From contig NZ_AUIY01000008.1 in assembly GCF_000423945.1 (NCBI RefSeq), forward strand, positions 142,550 to 206,549: a stretch of 64,000 bases of DNA, in the 5' to 3' direction. Positions within the stretch are counted from its first letter, which is position 1. Every line of letters starts with the position of its first letter. The notes beneath the pieces were generated by a model. That model was not told the DNA's origin, did not search any database, and was given only the letters and a program-made list of their open reading frames with translations. Shown here piece by piece: positions 7,445 through 15,321 of this stretch. Both the position numbers and the translations under genes were made by a program. This DNA is from Butyrivibrio sp. XPD2002. GTDB lineage: Bacteria; Bacillota; Clostridia; Lachnospirales; Lachnospiraceae.

Positions 7445-8407
7445 TCATGTGCCGTACATGTTGTGGTTAACCTCTGCCTGATAGTAACTGCTCATGGTAG
7501 AAGGAGCATTAAACAGGGCTGCAAGCATGTAGTTCTTGATGTGGGTGATCTTGGTGGTGTTACTCTTAAGGCAGTCGATCACGTACTCAAGGTGCATGTG
7601 GTTGAGCTTTAAGAACTTGGACTTCACCAGATCCTTGGGATACTCGTTCTTGGCAATCCAGATTGTCTTCCGGGTGGAAAGAACTGTCTCAAGAATCAGG
7701 TCAAAGACTCCCTCAAGATCATCCCTGTATTCCGGATGACGCTCTATCATGGCATCCATATCGAGGTTTTCTCTGAGAATCTCATAATACGCTCTGTAGT
7801 CATCATTCAGATCCGGCTCCATCGATGTGATATGATTTGTTATTTTAACTAAGTTAGTATTATTAGTATTAATATAATTAGGGTTGGTTTTTCCCATGTC
7901 TAGACCTTGGTTTTTCCCATCTCTAGACATTGGTTTTTCAAAGGTCTTGACCTTGGTTTTTCCCATGTCTGAAACATTATCATTTTGTTCAGACATTGGT
8001 TTTTCCCGGGTCTGAACTTCTTCTGGATCTTCCTCAACGAAGTCCTTCAAGTACAATAAAGCTGCTTTTCCCTGGCCCTGCTTCTTGCGTTCCATGAGCC
8101 CTATAGCCTCCAGCTCCTTAAAAAGATTTATAGCCTTATTCTCCTTACAGCCTAGCATTTCCATGGCTTCCTGCTGAGAATATATGATAAATGCTCTATT
8201 TTCGCTATCTATCCACTTGTTTTTCTGCGAAATCGACATTCTATCCAGCATCAGGCCATACAGGATCTTGGCATCAGAGCTCATATTTCTGAATATCTTA
8301 TTTGTAAAAAGAAGCTTAGGCAGCCTGTAATAAGCATGCATTTCAGATTCCTGACCATAAAAATAGTCAAATGTTATCTTGTCGCTCAAAGCTCTTTTCT
8401 CCTCCAT
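7445..8407 (-). CDS. repA: Replication initiator protein A (RepA N-terminal domain plus DUF6017)
   Basis: The 320-residue protein has a RepA N-terminal domain (about residues 12-115; FDYFYGQESEMHAYYRLPKL, LYGLMLDRM, then a winged-helix region). A low-complexity hinge follows (about 125-180), then a DUF6017-type C-terminal domain (DDYRAYYEILRENLDMDAM ... MLAALFNAPSTMSSYYQAEV). This two-domain form initiates replication of theta plasmids and of many Firmicute integrative elements by binding an origin inside its own gene; the hinge DNA here indeed holds iterons. A TTG at codon 7 is better spaced from GGAGGA than the ATG and could be the true start. It lies 50 bp downstream of a second, shorter RepA gene. 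Confidence 0.85.
   Translation of the reverse strand: MEEKRALSDKITFDYFYGQESEMHAYYRLPKLLFTNKIFRNMSSDAKILYGLMLDRMSISQKNKWIDSENRAFIIYSQQEAMEMLGCKENKAINLFKELEAIGLMERKKQGQGKAALLYLKDFVEEDPEEVQTREKPMSEQNDNVSDMGKTKVKTFEKPMSRDGKNQGLDMGKTNPNYINTNNTNLVKITNHITSMEPDLNDDYRAYYEILRENLDMDAMIERHPEYRDDLEGVFDLILETVLSTRKTIWIAKNEYPKDLVKSKFLKLNHMHLEYVIDCLKSNTTKITHIKNYMLAALFNAPSTMSSYYQAEVNHNMYGT
7829..8017. other. Candidate plasmid origin: iterons plus AT-rich stretch inside repA
   Basis: Five copies of a motif beginning TTGGTTTTTCCCATGTCTAG start at 7883, 7906, 7929, 7952 and 7995. The first four are exactly 23 bp apart. Because 23 is not a multiple of three, the repeats are read in different frames, so they are conserved as DNA rather than as protein. 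Next to them (7829-7881) is a very AT-rich segment suited to strand opening. This is the known layout of RepA_N-type origins. Confidence 0.7.
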
Positions 8408-8443
8408 TCAATGACTTTCTACGACGTCCTATGACGTATAGTG

Positions 8444-8458
8444 GTGCAATATTTGCAC
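8444..8458. repeat. 15-bp palindrome between the two rep genes
   Basis: GTGCAA-TAT-TTGCAC is a perfect inverted repeat touching the stop of the short rep gene. It could be an operator for the downstream repA. Confidence 0.6.
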
Positions 8459-8823
8459 TACCCAATCAGCTGAAAAATCTTTTGTCTGTTGAAATTCTTG
8501 ACGTAGATCTTATTGGGCTTTCCCTTTTCCTGTAGTCGCAATATAAGTCCAATGTCCTCAAGCTCTTTCATACAGTCGATTACTGTGTGCCTGGAAAAGC
8601 CAATGTCTTCTTCCAATTTTCTCAGTGGATAAAGAATATACACCCGGTTCTGCTCATCATACCAGCTGTGCCTTTTGGCTTCACGCATTCTGTCAAGAAG
8701 CACTGCGTACATAAGCTTGGCTCCGGGAGACAGGGAAGAAAACACCTTCCCTGTCAGAAGCTCCTTGGGAATCTCCACTGAAGCAAACTGTGCTGACTGC
8801 GCACCATAAAAGTATTCCATCAT
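8458..8823 (-). CDS. Short RepA N-terminal domain protein
   Basis: The 121-residue product (start MMEYFYGAQSAQF at 8821-8823, GAGGAC upstream) is a stand-alone RepA N-terminal domain: helix pair LSPGAKLMYAVLLDRMREA then a winged helix ILYPLRKLEEDIGFSRHTVI. It is a clear paralogue of residues 12-120 of the larger RepA, without hinge, iterons or DUF6017. The start overlaps the parB stop region, so translation is probably coupled to parB. It may act as a regulator of repA or a modulator of initiation; the function is inferred from domain content only. Confidence 0.75.
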   Translation of the reverse strand: MMEYFYGAQSAQFASVEIPKELLTGKVFSSLSPGAKLMYAVLLDRMREAKRHSWYDEQNRVYILYPLRKLEEDIGFSRHTVIDCMKELEDIGLILRLQEKGKPNKIYVKNFNRQKIFQLIG

Positions 8824-8825
8824 TA

Positions 8826-9734
8826 TTAAGTGTCCTCGCTTTCGTGAGTTCTTTTCCATTCCTCCAGTAGACTGATCATGATCCTCTCGATCTCAGACTG
8901 AGAGTAGTAAGCAGGAAAGTACTTGTTGAGCTTTCTTTCGTTAAACGTAACTTTCTTCTTTATCTGAGGCGTGGCTCTCTTCTGTATAAGGATGTCTATC
9001 ATCTGTTCCTGGGTGAGAGAGTCATCATCACGATATTGGCGGAGATCCATGAGCTGTTCCTGCTTGATCATGCCGTTTTCATGGATGTATTCCCAGAGCC
9101 ATTGTTGGTAGGTGTGGTTGAAATAGGAGATCTCTACTGCTACAGATACTGCAAGCCTTCCTTCGTCAACCATGTCTAAAAGCTTTGGAATTAAGTACGT
9201 GAGACGAACGTACCTTTGCACTTGAGTTCCGCTAACTCCAGCTGCTTCACCAACTATATCAGCTGCTTCTAACTTCCCCCCAACTTGGGGGGAAGTTGTT
9301 CTCCGTGATCCTTGATGTTTAATTGCATCAAGTTTCATCTTATATGCAAAAGCCTTCTCACTCGGAAGTATCTCTTCCCTCTGCATATTTGCATTAACCA
9401 TGGCAATTGTGGCATCATCATTGGTCATTTCCTTAATGATTGCAGGAATCTTCCTAAGTCCGGCTCTTTTTGCCGCATGAAGACGTCTGTGCCCTGAGAT
9501 CATCTCATAATTGCCCTCATCATCCGGTCTTACAAGAACCGGAGTGAGAACACCGCTTTCCTTGATGCTCTCAACAAGCTCATCCATCTTTTCATCATCT
9601 ACAACTCTGAAAGGATGATTCTCGAAAGGATAAATTGTCATAACATCAAGATCTACAGTTCCCTCCATGCTTGGAACACCCAGGAGCTCATCAATACTAG
9701 ATAGCTTTACTTTCTGTCCAACTCTTTGTGCCAT
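8826..9734 (-). CDS. parB: ParB/Spo0J family partition protein
   Basis: The 302-residue protein has the ParB N-terminal nuclease/CTPase-like fold: YPFENHPFRVVDDEKMDELV, then the ESGVLTPVLVRP strand, GHRRLHAAKRAG box near residue 80 and MQREEILPSEKAFAYKMKLD. A central helix-turn-helix (AADIVGEAAGVSGTQVQRYV) follows. It binds parS-type centromere sites and works with ParA to segregate the replicon. The start overlaps the end of parA by 38 bp and has GGGAGG nine bases before. The C-terminal part (about 200-302) is not the typical chromosomal Spo0J dimer domain, agreeing with a plasmid-type ParB. Confidence 0.9.
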   Translation of the reverse strand: MAQRVGQKVKLSSIDELLGVPSMEGTVDLDVMTIYPFENHPFRVVDDEKMDELVESIKESGVLTPVLVRPDDEGNYEMISGHRRLHAAKRAGLRKIPAIIKEMTNDDATIAMVNANMQREEILPSEKAFAYKMKLDAIKHQGSRRTTSPQVGGKLEAADIVGEAAGVSGTQVQRYVRLTYLIPKLLDMVDEGRLAVSVAVEISYFNHTYQQWLWEYIHENGMIKQEQLMDLRQYRDDDSLTQEQMIDILIQKRATPQIKKKVTFNERKLNKYFPAYYSQSEIERIMISLLEEWKRTHESEDT

Positions 9735-10509
9735 TGTCCATTACCTCCCTTATGAATGATGTGTAAGCAAATGCTGCTTTTCCTTTTGGATCATATACAT
9801 ATAGACTGCTTCCAGAAGCGCTTATTTCAGCAGCCCTTACAGATAACGGGATCTCTGTCTCAAAAACATTTATACTTGATGAATAAGCTTCGTAAATCTG
9901 CGCAGAAATGTCTTTTGCATAATTGGTCCTATTATCTACCATAGTGATGAGAATTCCGTCGATTTCGAGCTTGGGATTGAGCTGGCGCTTAACTCTTCCT
10001 ATAGTCTTTATAAGCTGCTGAAGCCCCTTTACAGGAAGATATGCGGCCTGGCATGGAATAATTACCGAATCCGCGCACGCAAGGGCATTTATGGTCATCA
10101 TTCCAAGAGAAGGCATGCAATCAATAATAATGAAGTCATATACTTCTCTGGCCTTGTCTACATACTCTTTGAGGATTGTCTCCCTGCTGATAACTCCTGT
10201 CATGCTGATTTCCAAACTTGAGAGCTCAATATTTCCCGGCATAAGATCTACACCTTCAGGATGATGAATGAGGCCTCTTGCTACATCTACAGGCTCATCA
10301 TTGATAATGCTCACAAGCGCTGTGGCAAGAGAATAATCAAGTCTGTCCGGTTCATCACAGCCAAGACTGATTGACATACTGCCCTGAGGATCCGCGTCGA
10401 TCATAAGAACCTTATAGCCTTCTCTTGCAAGACCAATACCTAGATTTACACTGGTGACTGTTTTTCCCACACCGCCTTTCTGGTTTGCTACGCTGAAAAC
10501 CTTACTCAT
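9697..10509 (-). CDS. parA: ParA family partition ATPase
   Basis: The 270-residue Walker-type ATPase has the deviant Walker A KGGVGKT at about residues 10-16, Walker A' VLMIDADPQGS near 36 and Walker B FIIIDCMPSLG near 127. It binds DNA non-specifically as an ATP dimer and moves ParB-bound DNA. Length and absence of an N-terminal helix-turn-helix put it with the small chromosomal/plasmid ParA/Soj type. It overlaps the upstream DUF6462 gene by 8 bp and the downstream parB by 38 bp, forming a tight operon DUF6462-parA-parB-rep-repA. Confidence 0.92.
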   Translation of the reverse strand: MSKVFSVANQKGGVGKTVTSVNLGIGLAREGYKVLMIDADPQGSMSISLGCDEPDRLDYSLATALVSIINDEPVDVARGLIHHPEGVDLMPGNIELSSLEISMTGVISRETILKEYVDKAREVYDFIIIDCMPSLGMMTINALACADSVIIPCQAAYLPVKGLQQLIKTIGRVKRQLNPKLEIDGILITMVDNRTNYAKDISAQIYEAYSSSINVFETEIPLSVRAAEISASGSSLYVYDPKGKAAFAYTSFIREVMDNGTKSWTESKAI

Positions 10510-10981
10510 AAAAATCGTCCTCCTCCCAACATGATTCTATAAACTCATCAATTTTTTCCGTGTTACACAGAACAACTCCTCTGACCTTCCTTGTGGCTCT
10601 TGCATCCTTAGCCAGTTTTTCGAAAGTATGAAGCCCCATTGAGTAGAGCTCAGCGCCTTCCTGGTAACGCACATATTTCTTTTTTCCCTTTTTAACCATT
10701 TCCTCCAGGTTAGGGACAATTCGTCTTTTAGGCATTTCCTTGTTCTCCTTTACTGTTTCCTCGTACCGGCAATTATCTTCAATAAATTTTTCATAGATGT
10801 CCTGATCTACCAGTACCCGTTGTCTGATCATCCTATTGGCCCCGGCTTCCTTTACTGAGTTTACGAAACTCCAATAAGGAATGCTGTAGAGCCTTGCACC
10901 ATCTTCGTAGGTGACGAAATTATGCAGTTTTCCCTTGAAATACTTATCAAGATCCGGTGGAGAATTTGATTTGTGAACCAT
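10502..10981 (-). CDS. DUF6462-like protein with duplicated domain
   Basis: The 159-residue protein consists of two copies of one unit of about 50 residues. The first is FVTYEDGARLYSIPYWSF with its following helix and VLVDQDIYEKFIED (about residues 22-70); the second is YVRYQEGAELYSMGLHTF with VVLCNTEKIDEFIE (about 103-150). Each unit resembles the excisionase-like winged helix of DUF6462 proteins found on Lachnospiraceae mobile elements, so DNA binding is likely. It is the first gene of the partition operon and could bind the inverted repeat in front of it. The family call is from memory of the motif; the duplication is seen directly. Confidence 0.6.
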   Translation of the reverse strand: MVHKSNSPPDLDKYFKGKLHNFVTYEDGARLYSIPYWSFVNSVKEAGANRMIRQRVLVDQDIYEKFIEDNCRYEETVKENKEMPKRRIVPNLEEMVKKGKKKYVRYQEGAELYSMGLHTFEKLAKDARATRKVRGVVLCNTEKIDEFIESCWEEDDFYE

Positions 10982-11009
10982 CTTGTAACCTCCTTTTGGG
11001 TGTTACGAG
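10982..11009. promoter_or_regulatory. Inverted repeat around the ribosome site of the partition operon
   Basis: The arms CTTGTAAC and GTTACGAG flank a 12-bp centre that contains the AAAGGAGG ribosome site of the first gene. It could be an operator or an mRNA hairpin that hides the site. Confidence 0.5.
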
Positions 11010-11336
11010 ATGTAAAACGAATGAAATGAACTAAAAAGATAAAAAGCCACATTCCTTGATGAAAAGAAATGTGGCTTAAAATGCAGATTTTCTATTAAAA
11101 GATTGAAATTATATCAAAAATACGCCGCTAAAACTGTTTCTAAAAATGAACCGACTATTCCTCAGGGCCTTGACCAACCCCAAAATTCGTCATAGCGCGT
11201 CCTTTGATTTCTCGATTATTATCCATAGAACGTCGTATAGCTCCGTAGGAGTCCAATGAAGGAACTGTCAAAAAGTTGCCTGATTGGACGAATATGGACT
11301 CCTATGGATTCCCTGTACTTTCTAAGACGCACTATA
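11010..11336. other. Junction between the plasmid-like block and lysS
   Basis: It contains a hairpin at 11040-11076 (AGCCACATT and AATGTGGCT) that on the minus strand is followed by TTTTTATCTTTTT and could terminate the lysS transcript. It also has nested inverted repeats at 11244-11306 (AGGAGTCCA/TGGACTCCT around GTCCAAT/ATTGGAC). A 48-codon open stretch on the minus strand at 11155-11301 ends KGRAMTNFGVGQGPEE and lacks a clear start; it may be a gene remnant. No tRNA or clear attachment duplication is visible. Confidence 0.4.
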
Positions 11337-12902
11337 TTACTTGCTCGACTTCAAGGTCGGGAAGAGCAAAACCTCTCTTATATTAGCACTGTTCGTGAGA
11401 AGCATACACAATCTGTCAATACCATAACCAATACCACCGGTCGGAGGCATGCCAATCTCAAGTGCGTTGAGGAAGTCTTCATCTGTGTGCTCAGCTTCGT
11501 CGTCGCCTGCTGCCGCATTGGCATCCTGCGCTGCGAAACGCTCTCTCTGATCAATAGGATCGTTAAGCTCAGAATATGCGTTGCACATCTCCCATGTGTT
11601 GATGAAGAGCTCGAAACGCTCAACCTTCTCAGGATCTGAGGGCTTCTTCTTTGTAAGAGGTGAGATTGCGATAGGATGATCCATGATAAATGTAGGCTGG
11701 ATCAGCTTCTCCTCGCAGAACTCCTCGAAGAAGAGGTTGATGATGTCGCCCTTGGTGTGGCGCTCCTCAAACTCAACGTGGTGTTCCTTAGCGATAGCCT
11801 TAGCTTCCTCGTCTGTCTTAACAGCATCGAAGTCAACGCCTGCGTACTTCTTGATAGCGTCGTTCATTGTAAGACGCTCGAAGGGCTTACCAAGGTCGAT
11901 GATGTTGTCGCCGTAAGGAATCTGAGTTGTGCCGCAAACCTTCTCTGCAAGGTAACGGAACATGCTCTCTGTGAGCTCCATCATTCCTTCATAATCTGTA
12001 TATGCCTGATACAACTCCATAAGTGTGAACTCAGGGTTATGTCTTGTATCTGTACCTTCGTTTCTGAAAACTCGTCCAATCTCGAATACTCTCTCAAGAC
12101 CGCCAACGATAAGTCTCTTAAGGTAAAGCTCAAGTGAGATACGAAGCTTTCTCTCCTCATCAAGTGCGTTGTAATGTGTGAGGAAAGGTCTTGCAGCAGC
12201 ACCGCCTGCATTCTCAACAAGCATAGGTGTCTCAACCTCCATGAAGTCACGAGCTGCAAGGAAGTTACGGATCTCCTGGATGATCTGTGATCTCTTGATG
12301 AAAGTTTCCTTAACCTCTTCGTTCATGATGAGGTCAACATAACGCTGTCTGAAACGGATCTCTGTATCTGTAAGTCCGTGGAACTTCTCCGGAAGAGGCT
12401 GAAGTGACTTGGATAAAAGTGTCAGTTCCTTTACATGAACAGAAATCTCACCTGTCTTAGTTCTGAAAGCAAAGCCCTTAACGCCGATGATATCGCCAAT
12501 ATCCATCTTCTTGAATGCTGCGTAAGACTCATCACCAAGATCATTTCTTGATACGTAGAGCTGCATACGGCCTGACTTATCCTGAAGGTTTGCAAAAGAT
12601 GCCTTACCCATTACTCGCTTACTCATCATACGACCTGCAAGAGATACTTGTTTTTCTGCGGGAATCTCTGAAAGCTCAGGTGTGATCTGCTTACCCTCTG
12701 CGTCTGTCTCGGGAACAACCTCAAGAGTATCGAAGTTGTCGCGGATCTCCTGTGCGTGATGTGTCTGATCGTATTTTACGATCTGGAAAGGATCCTTTCC
12801 TGCTGCCTGAAGGTCTGCAAGCTTTTCACGGCGAACCTTCTTAAGCTGATTGATATCCTCTGTCTTCTGCTGATTCTGATTCTTCTGCTGATTTTCTGCC
12901 AC
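11337..12902 (-). CDS. lysS: Lysyl-tRNA synthetase, class II
   Basis: The 521-residue enzyme charges tRNA-Lys. It has an N-terminal OB-fold anticodon-binding domain (about 60-170; VSLAGRMMSKRVMGKASFA) and the class II catalytic core with motif 1 (FLAARDFMEVETPML), motif 2 (FEIGRVFRNEGTDTRHNPEF) and motif 3 (GGIGYGIDRLCMLLT). The N-terminal 20 residues are rich in Gln and Asn. The start is GTG 12900-12902 with GAGGAG upstream. It follows greA by 77 bp with an intrinsic-terminator-like hairpin between, so expression may be partly uncoupled from greA. An intact gene, of normal length. Confidence 0.96.
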   Translation of the reverse strand: MAENQQKNQNQQKTEDINQLKKVRREKLADLQAAGKDPFQIVKYDQTHHAQEIRDNFDTLEVVPETDAEGKQITPELSEIPAEKQVSLAGRMMSKRVMGKASFANLQDKSGRMQLYVSRNDLGDESYAAFKKMDIGDIIGVKGFAFRTKTGEISVHVKELTLLSKSLQPLPEKFHGLTDTEIRFRQRYVDLIMNEEVKETFIKRSQIIQEIRNFLAARDFMEVETPMLVENAGGAAARPFLTHYNALDEERKLRISLELYLKRLIVGGLERVFEIGRVFRNEGTDTRHNPEFTLMELYQAYTDYEGMMELTESMFRYLAEKVCGTTQIPYGDNIIDLGKPFERLTMNDAIKKYAGVDFDAVKTDEEAKAIAKEHHVEFEERHTKGDIINLFFEEFCEEKLIQPTFIMDHPIAISPLTKKKPSDPEKVERFELFINTWEMCNAYSELNDPIDQRERFAAQDANAAAGDDEAEHTDEDFLNALEIGMPPTGGIGYGIDRLCMLLTNSANIREVLLFPTLKSSK

Positions 12903-12931
12903 TTTTCACTCCTCTTTCCATATGAAAATAG

Positions 12932-12957
12932 AAAAGGGGTAAGTTTTCATTACCCCT
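12932..12957 (-). terminator. Terminator-like hairpin between greA and lysS
   Basis: The minus strand reads AGGGGTAA-TGAAAAC-TTACCCCT followed by TTTCTATTTTC. It may end part of the greA transcript before lysS. Confidence 0.7.
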
Positions 12958-12979
12958 GCTCTTAAGTATCTGTAATTAA

Positions 12980-13459
12980 TTACTTACGAACGATCTCAAG
13001 AACCTTGTACTTGAAATCACCCATCTGTGTCTCTACGGTTACTTCCTCACCGACCTTAGCGCCGATAAGTGCCTTACCAACAGGTGATTCGTTACTGATC
13101 TTGCCCTTAAGGCTGTTAGCCTCTGATGAACCAACGATGCTGTACTGAATCTCTTCGTTAGCTGCTATGTCAAGAAGCTTAACCTTAGCACCTACGCTTA
13201 CCTTATCAAGGTCAACGTCCTCGTCAACAACGACCTCTGCATTCTTAAGGATCTTCTCGAGTTCCTCGATACGAGCCTCGATATCTCTCTGCTCATCCTT
13301 AGCTGCATCGTACTCAGCGTTCTCGGAAAGGTCACCCTGCTCACGAGCTTCCTTGATTCTCTCGGCAACTTCTGCTCTCTTCACAACCTTGAGGTCATGG
13401 AGCTCATCCTCGTAAGCCTTGAGTCCTTCGTAGGTTAAAATGTTTTTCTTTTCTTCCAT
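12980..13459 (-). CDS. greA: Transcription elongation factor GreA
   Basis: The 159-residue protein has the N-terminal antiparallel coiled coil (residues 1-78), including the acidic tip [14 protein letters not shown] that inserts into the RNA polymerase secondary channel. The C-terminal FKBP-like domain follows, ending [13 protein letters not shown]. GreA rescues backtracked polymerase by stimulating transcript cleavage. It is the first gene of a greA-lysS unit and has a consensus promoter about 100 bp upstream. The greA-lysS order is common in Clostridia. Confidence 0.95.
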   Translation of the reverse strand: MEEKKNILTYEGLKAYEDELHDLKVVKRAEVAERIKEAREQGDLSENAEYDAAKDEQRDIEARIEELEKILKNAEVVVDEDVDLDKVSVGAKVKLLDIAANEEIQYSIVGSSEANSLKGKISNESPVGKALIGAKVGEEVTVETQMGDFKYKVLEIVRK

Positions 13460-13555
13460 TTTGAAATACCCTTTCTATAAAGATAGAATTTTGCCCACTG
13501 TTCACAGCGATGCAAATAAATAGTGTCAATGATATAAGTGTTTACAATCCATAGC

Positions 13556-13584
13556 ATTATATATGAATAATTATATAAAGTCAA
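13556..13584 (-). promoter_or_regulatory. Promoter of greA-lysS
   Basis: Minus strand TTGACT (13579-13584), 17-bp AT-rich spacer, TATAAT (13556-13561), giving a leader of about 90 bases. Confidence 0.8.
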
Positions 13585-13655
13585 AATAAGTTTTATACAC
13601 TCAACTATTTTTTATATTTTGATAGCTTTCCGCCCCTCACAAACAGCTAAAAATC

Positions 13656-14684
13656 TCAGTCCTTTACTCCAAACACAACCGCACATGCAGCCTTAAGTGA
13701 ATCCATATCATCCATTGTGTTTATCATGGCTCTGAACTTTGCTGATCCCGGAAGACCTGTCGTGTACCAGGACACATGCTTTCTCATTTCCCTTATTCCG
13801 ATATACTCGCCCTTATACTTAAGCTGCAGGTCCGCATGTCTTATCACCATGTCGTATATCTCCTGCATCGAAGGTCTCTCAGGCACATCTCCGTCAGACA
13901 GATAACCTATCACCTCTCTGAAAATCCAGGGATTTCCCTCAGAGGCTCTTGCAATCATAACGCCGTCACACCCGGTCTCATCAATAAGTGCTTTCGCGCT
14001 TGGGCCATCTGTCACATCGCCGTTTCCGATTACAGGAACTCTGACAGCTTCCTTCACCTTTCTTATTATCGACCAATCTGCCTCTCCACTGTAGTACTGC
14101 TCTCTGGTTCTTCCATGAACAACGATTGCGGCAGCTCCGCCTTCCTCAGCTGCCAGGGCGCACTCAACCGCGTTGACGCTTGATTCCGTAAAGCCTTTTC
14201 TTATCTTAACAGTCACAGGTCTGTCAGTCTCAGACACCATGGCCCTTACAATCTCCTCGATAAGCTTCGGATTTTTCATAAGGGCTGAGCCCTCACCGTT
14301 ACCTACAACCTTCGGCACCGGGCATCCCATATTCACATCAAGAATGTCATAGGGCCTTCCCGCTATCATTCTGGTGGCTTCCGCCATGACCTCAGGCTCA
14401 CTTCCGAAAAGCTGCAGCGACACAGGTCTCTCCGCAGGGTGAATCTCCAGCATGTCATTGGTATTCCTGTTGTGATAGGTTATCGCCTTGGCGCTCACCA
14501 TCTCCATGCAGACCAGCCCCGCACCCATCTCACTGCAAAGCAGACGAAATGGCAGGTCAGATACGCCTGCCATCGGTCCTAGTATAATATTATTTTTTAG
14601 CTCCACATCCCCGATCGTCAGCGGATGCAGATAATCGTTATATCTTACGCCTTTGTTCTTAAACGCATTTGTTACTCTGCGCAT
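13656..14684 (-). CDS. dusB: tRNA-dihydrouridine synthase
   Basis: The FMN-dependent TIM-barrel enzyme reduces uridines in the tRNA D-loop. It shows the family signatures LGPMAGVSDLPFRLLCSEMG (about residue 35), DVNMGCPVPKVV with the catalytic Cys near residue 118, KIRKG, VHGRTREQYYSG and IGNGDVTDGPSA. The 342-residue length is typical for the DusB/YjbN group. It is the last gene of the run argF-birA-coaX-DUF6145-dusB, 42 bp after the preceding stop. The annotated start gives a 14-residue extension; a start nearer NDYLHPL is possible. Confidence 0.93.
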   Translation of the reverse strand: MRRVTNAFKNKGVRYNDYLHPLTIGDVELKNNIILGPMAGVSDLPFRLLCSEMGAGLVCMEMVSAKAITYHNRNTNDMLEIHPAERPVSLQLFGSEPEVMAEATRMIAGRPYDILDVNMGCPVPKVVGNGEGSALMKNPKLIEEIVRAMVSETDRPVTVKIRKGFTESSVNAVECALAAEEGGAAAIVVHGRTREQYYSGEADWSIIRKVKEAVRVPVIGNGDVTDGPSAKALIDETGCDGVMIARASEGNPWIFREVIGYLSDGDVPERPSMQEIYDMVIRHADLQLKYKGEYIGIREMRKHVSWYTTGLPGSAKFRAMINTMDDMDSLKAACAVVFGVKD

Positions 14685-14726
14685 TCCATATCCTTCCGAA
14701 TCATAGCTTTATATAAAAAAGCAGTC

Positions 14727-15302
14727 TTACTCATCATCCTCACTCAGAATGTCGCTCATATCCTCATGAAGGATCATGGCTCTGTAATACATCTGAAGTG
14801 CCTCGAAGAGATCCTGTCTCTGTCTTCTGACCTCTCCGATAAGAAGACCGGCGCTGACCTCGTCGTAGGTGATATCCTCGTCATCCCTGGTAGTCTCCAT
14901 TGTAATGGAACCATCATCCTCGAACTCAATTGTGAAAATTCCGCCGGCTTCCTGTGTAAACAGAACGCTTATAATATGAAGCTCCTTCTGGATGCTCTCG
15001 GGAATCTTTTTGAAAAGAGGATTGAAGTAGTACTTCATCTCATAGGCATTTGCACCGCAGAGGATTATCCTTCCACCTGCTGACACGCTTCCAAGAGATC
15101 CGTCCTCAGTTACCACCTGAATATCTGAAACCTCTTCGCCTGTCTCAGCGTTTGTAATCTTACCAGTCTCTTTATTTATGATAAGGCGTCTACCCTTTGC
15201 CTTGTCGGCATTCAATGTGTCGGAGTGAACTCTCTCCTCATCGCCGGGGCGTGACTCCTCACTGTAGACCTTTCTTATTTCCTTCTCGTCGTCTTTACTC
15301 AT
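14727..15302 (-). CDS. DUF6145-like acidic protein
   Basis: The 191-residue acidic protein has a charged N-terminus, then RRLIINKETGKITNAETGEE near residue 38, a middle domain beginning GGRIILCGANAYEMKYYFNP, and a C-terminal helix rich in Arg and Leu that ends in an acidic tail ILSEDDE. No catalytic motif is apparent. Its length and place beside coaX and dusB match a Lachnospiraceae family I recall as DUF6145, whose function is unknown. It is 19 bp downstream of coaX and 42 bp upstream of dusB, almost surely in one transcript. Confidence 0.5.
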   Translation of the reverse strand: MSKDDEKEIRKVYSEESRPGDEERVHSDTLNADKAKGRRLIINKETGKITNAETGEEVSDIQVVTEDGSLGSVSAGGRIILCGANAYEMKYYFNPLFKKIPESIQKELHIISVLFTQEAGGIFTIEFEDDGSITMETTRDDEDITYDEVSAGLLIGEVRRQRQDLFEALQMYYRAMILHEDMSDILSEDDE

Positions 15303-15321
15303 TCTATATTGACCTCATTCC

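Noticed and set aside
8826..10509. Chromosomal ParA/ParB (Soj/Spo0J) locus
   Set aside because: The neighbours are plasmid initiators and DUF6462, and the ParB C-terminus is not of the Spo0J type.
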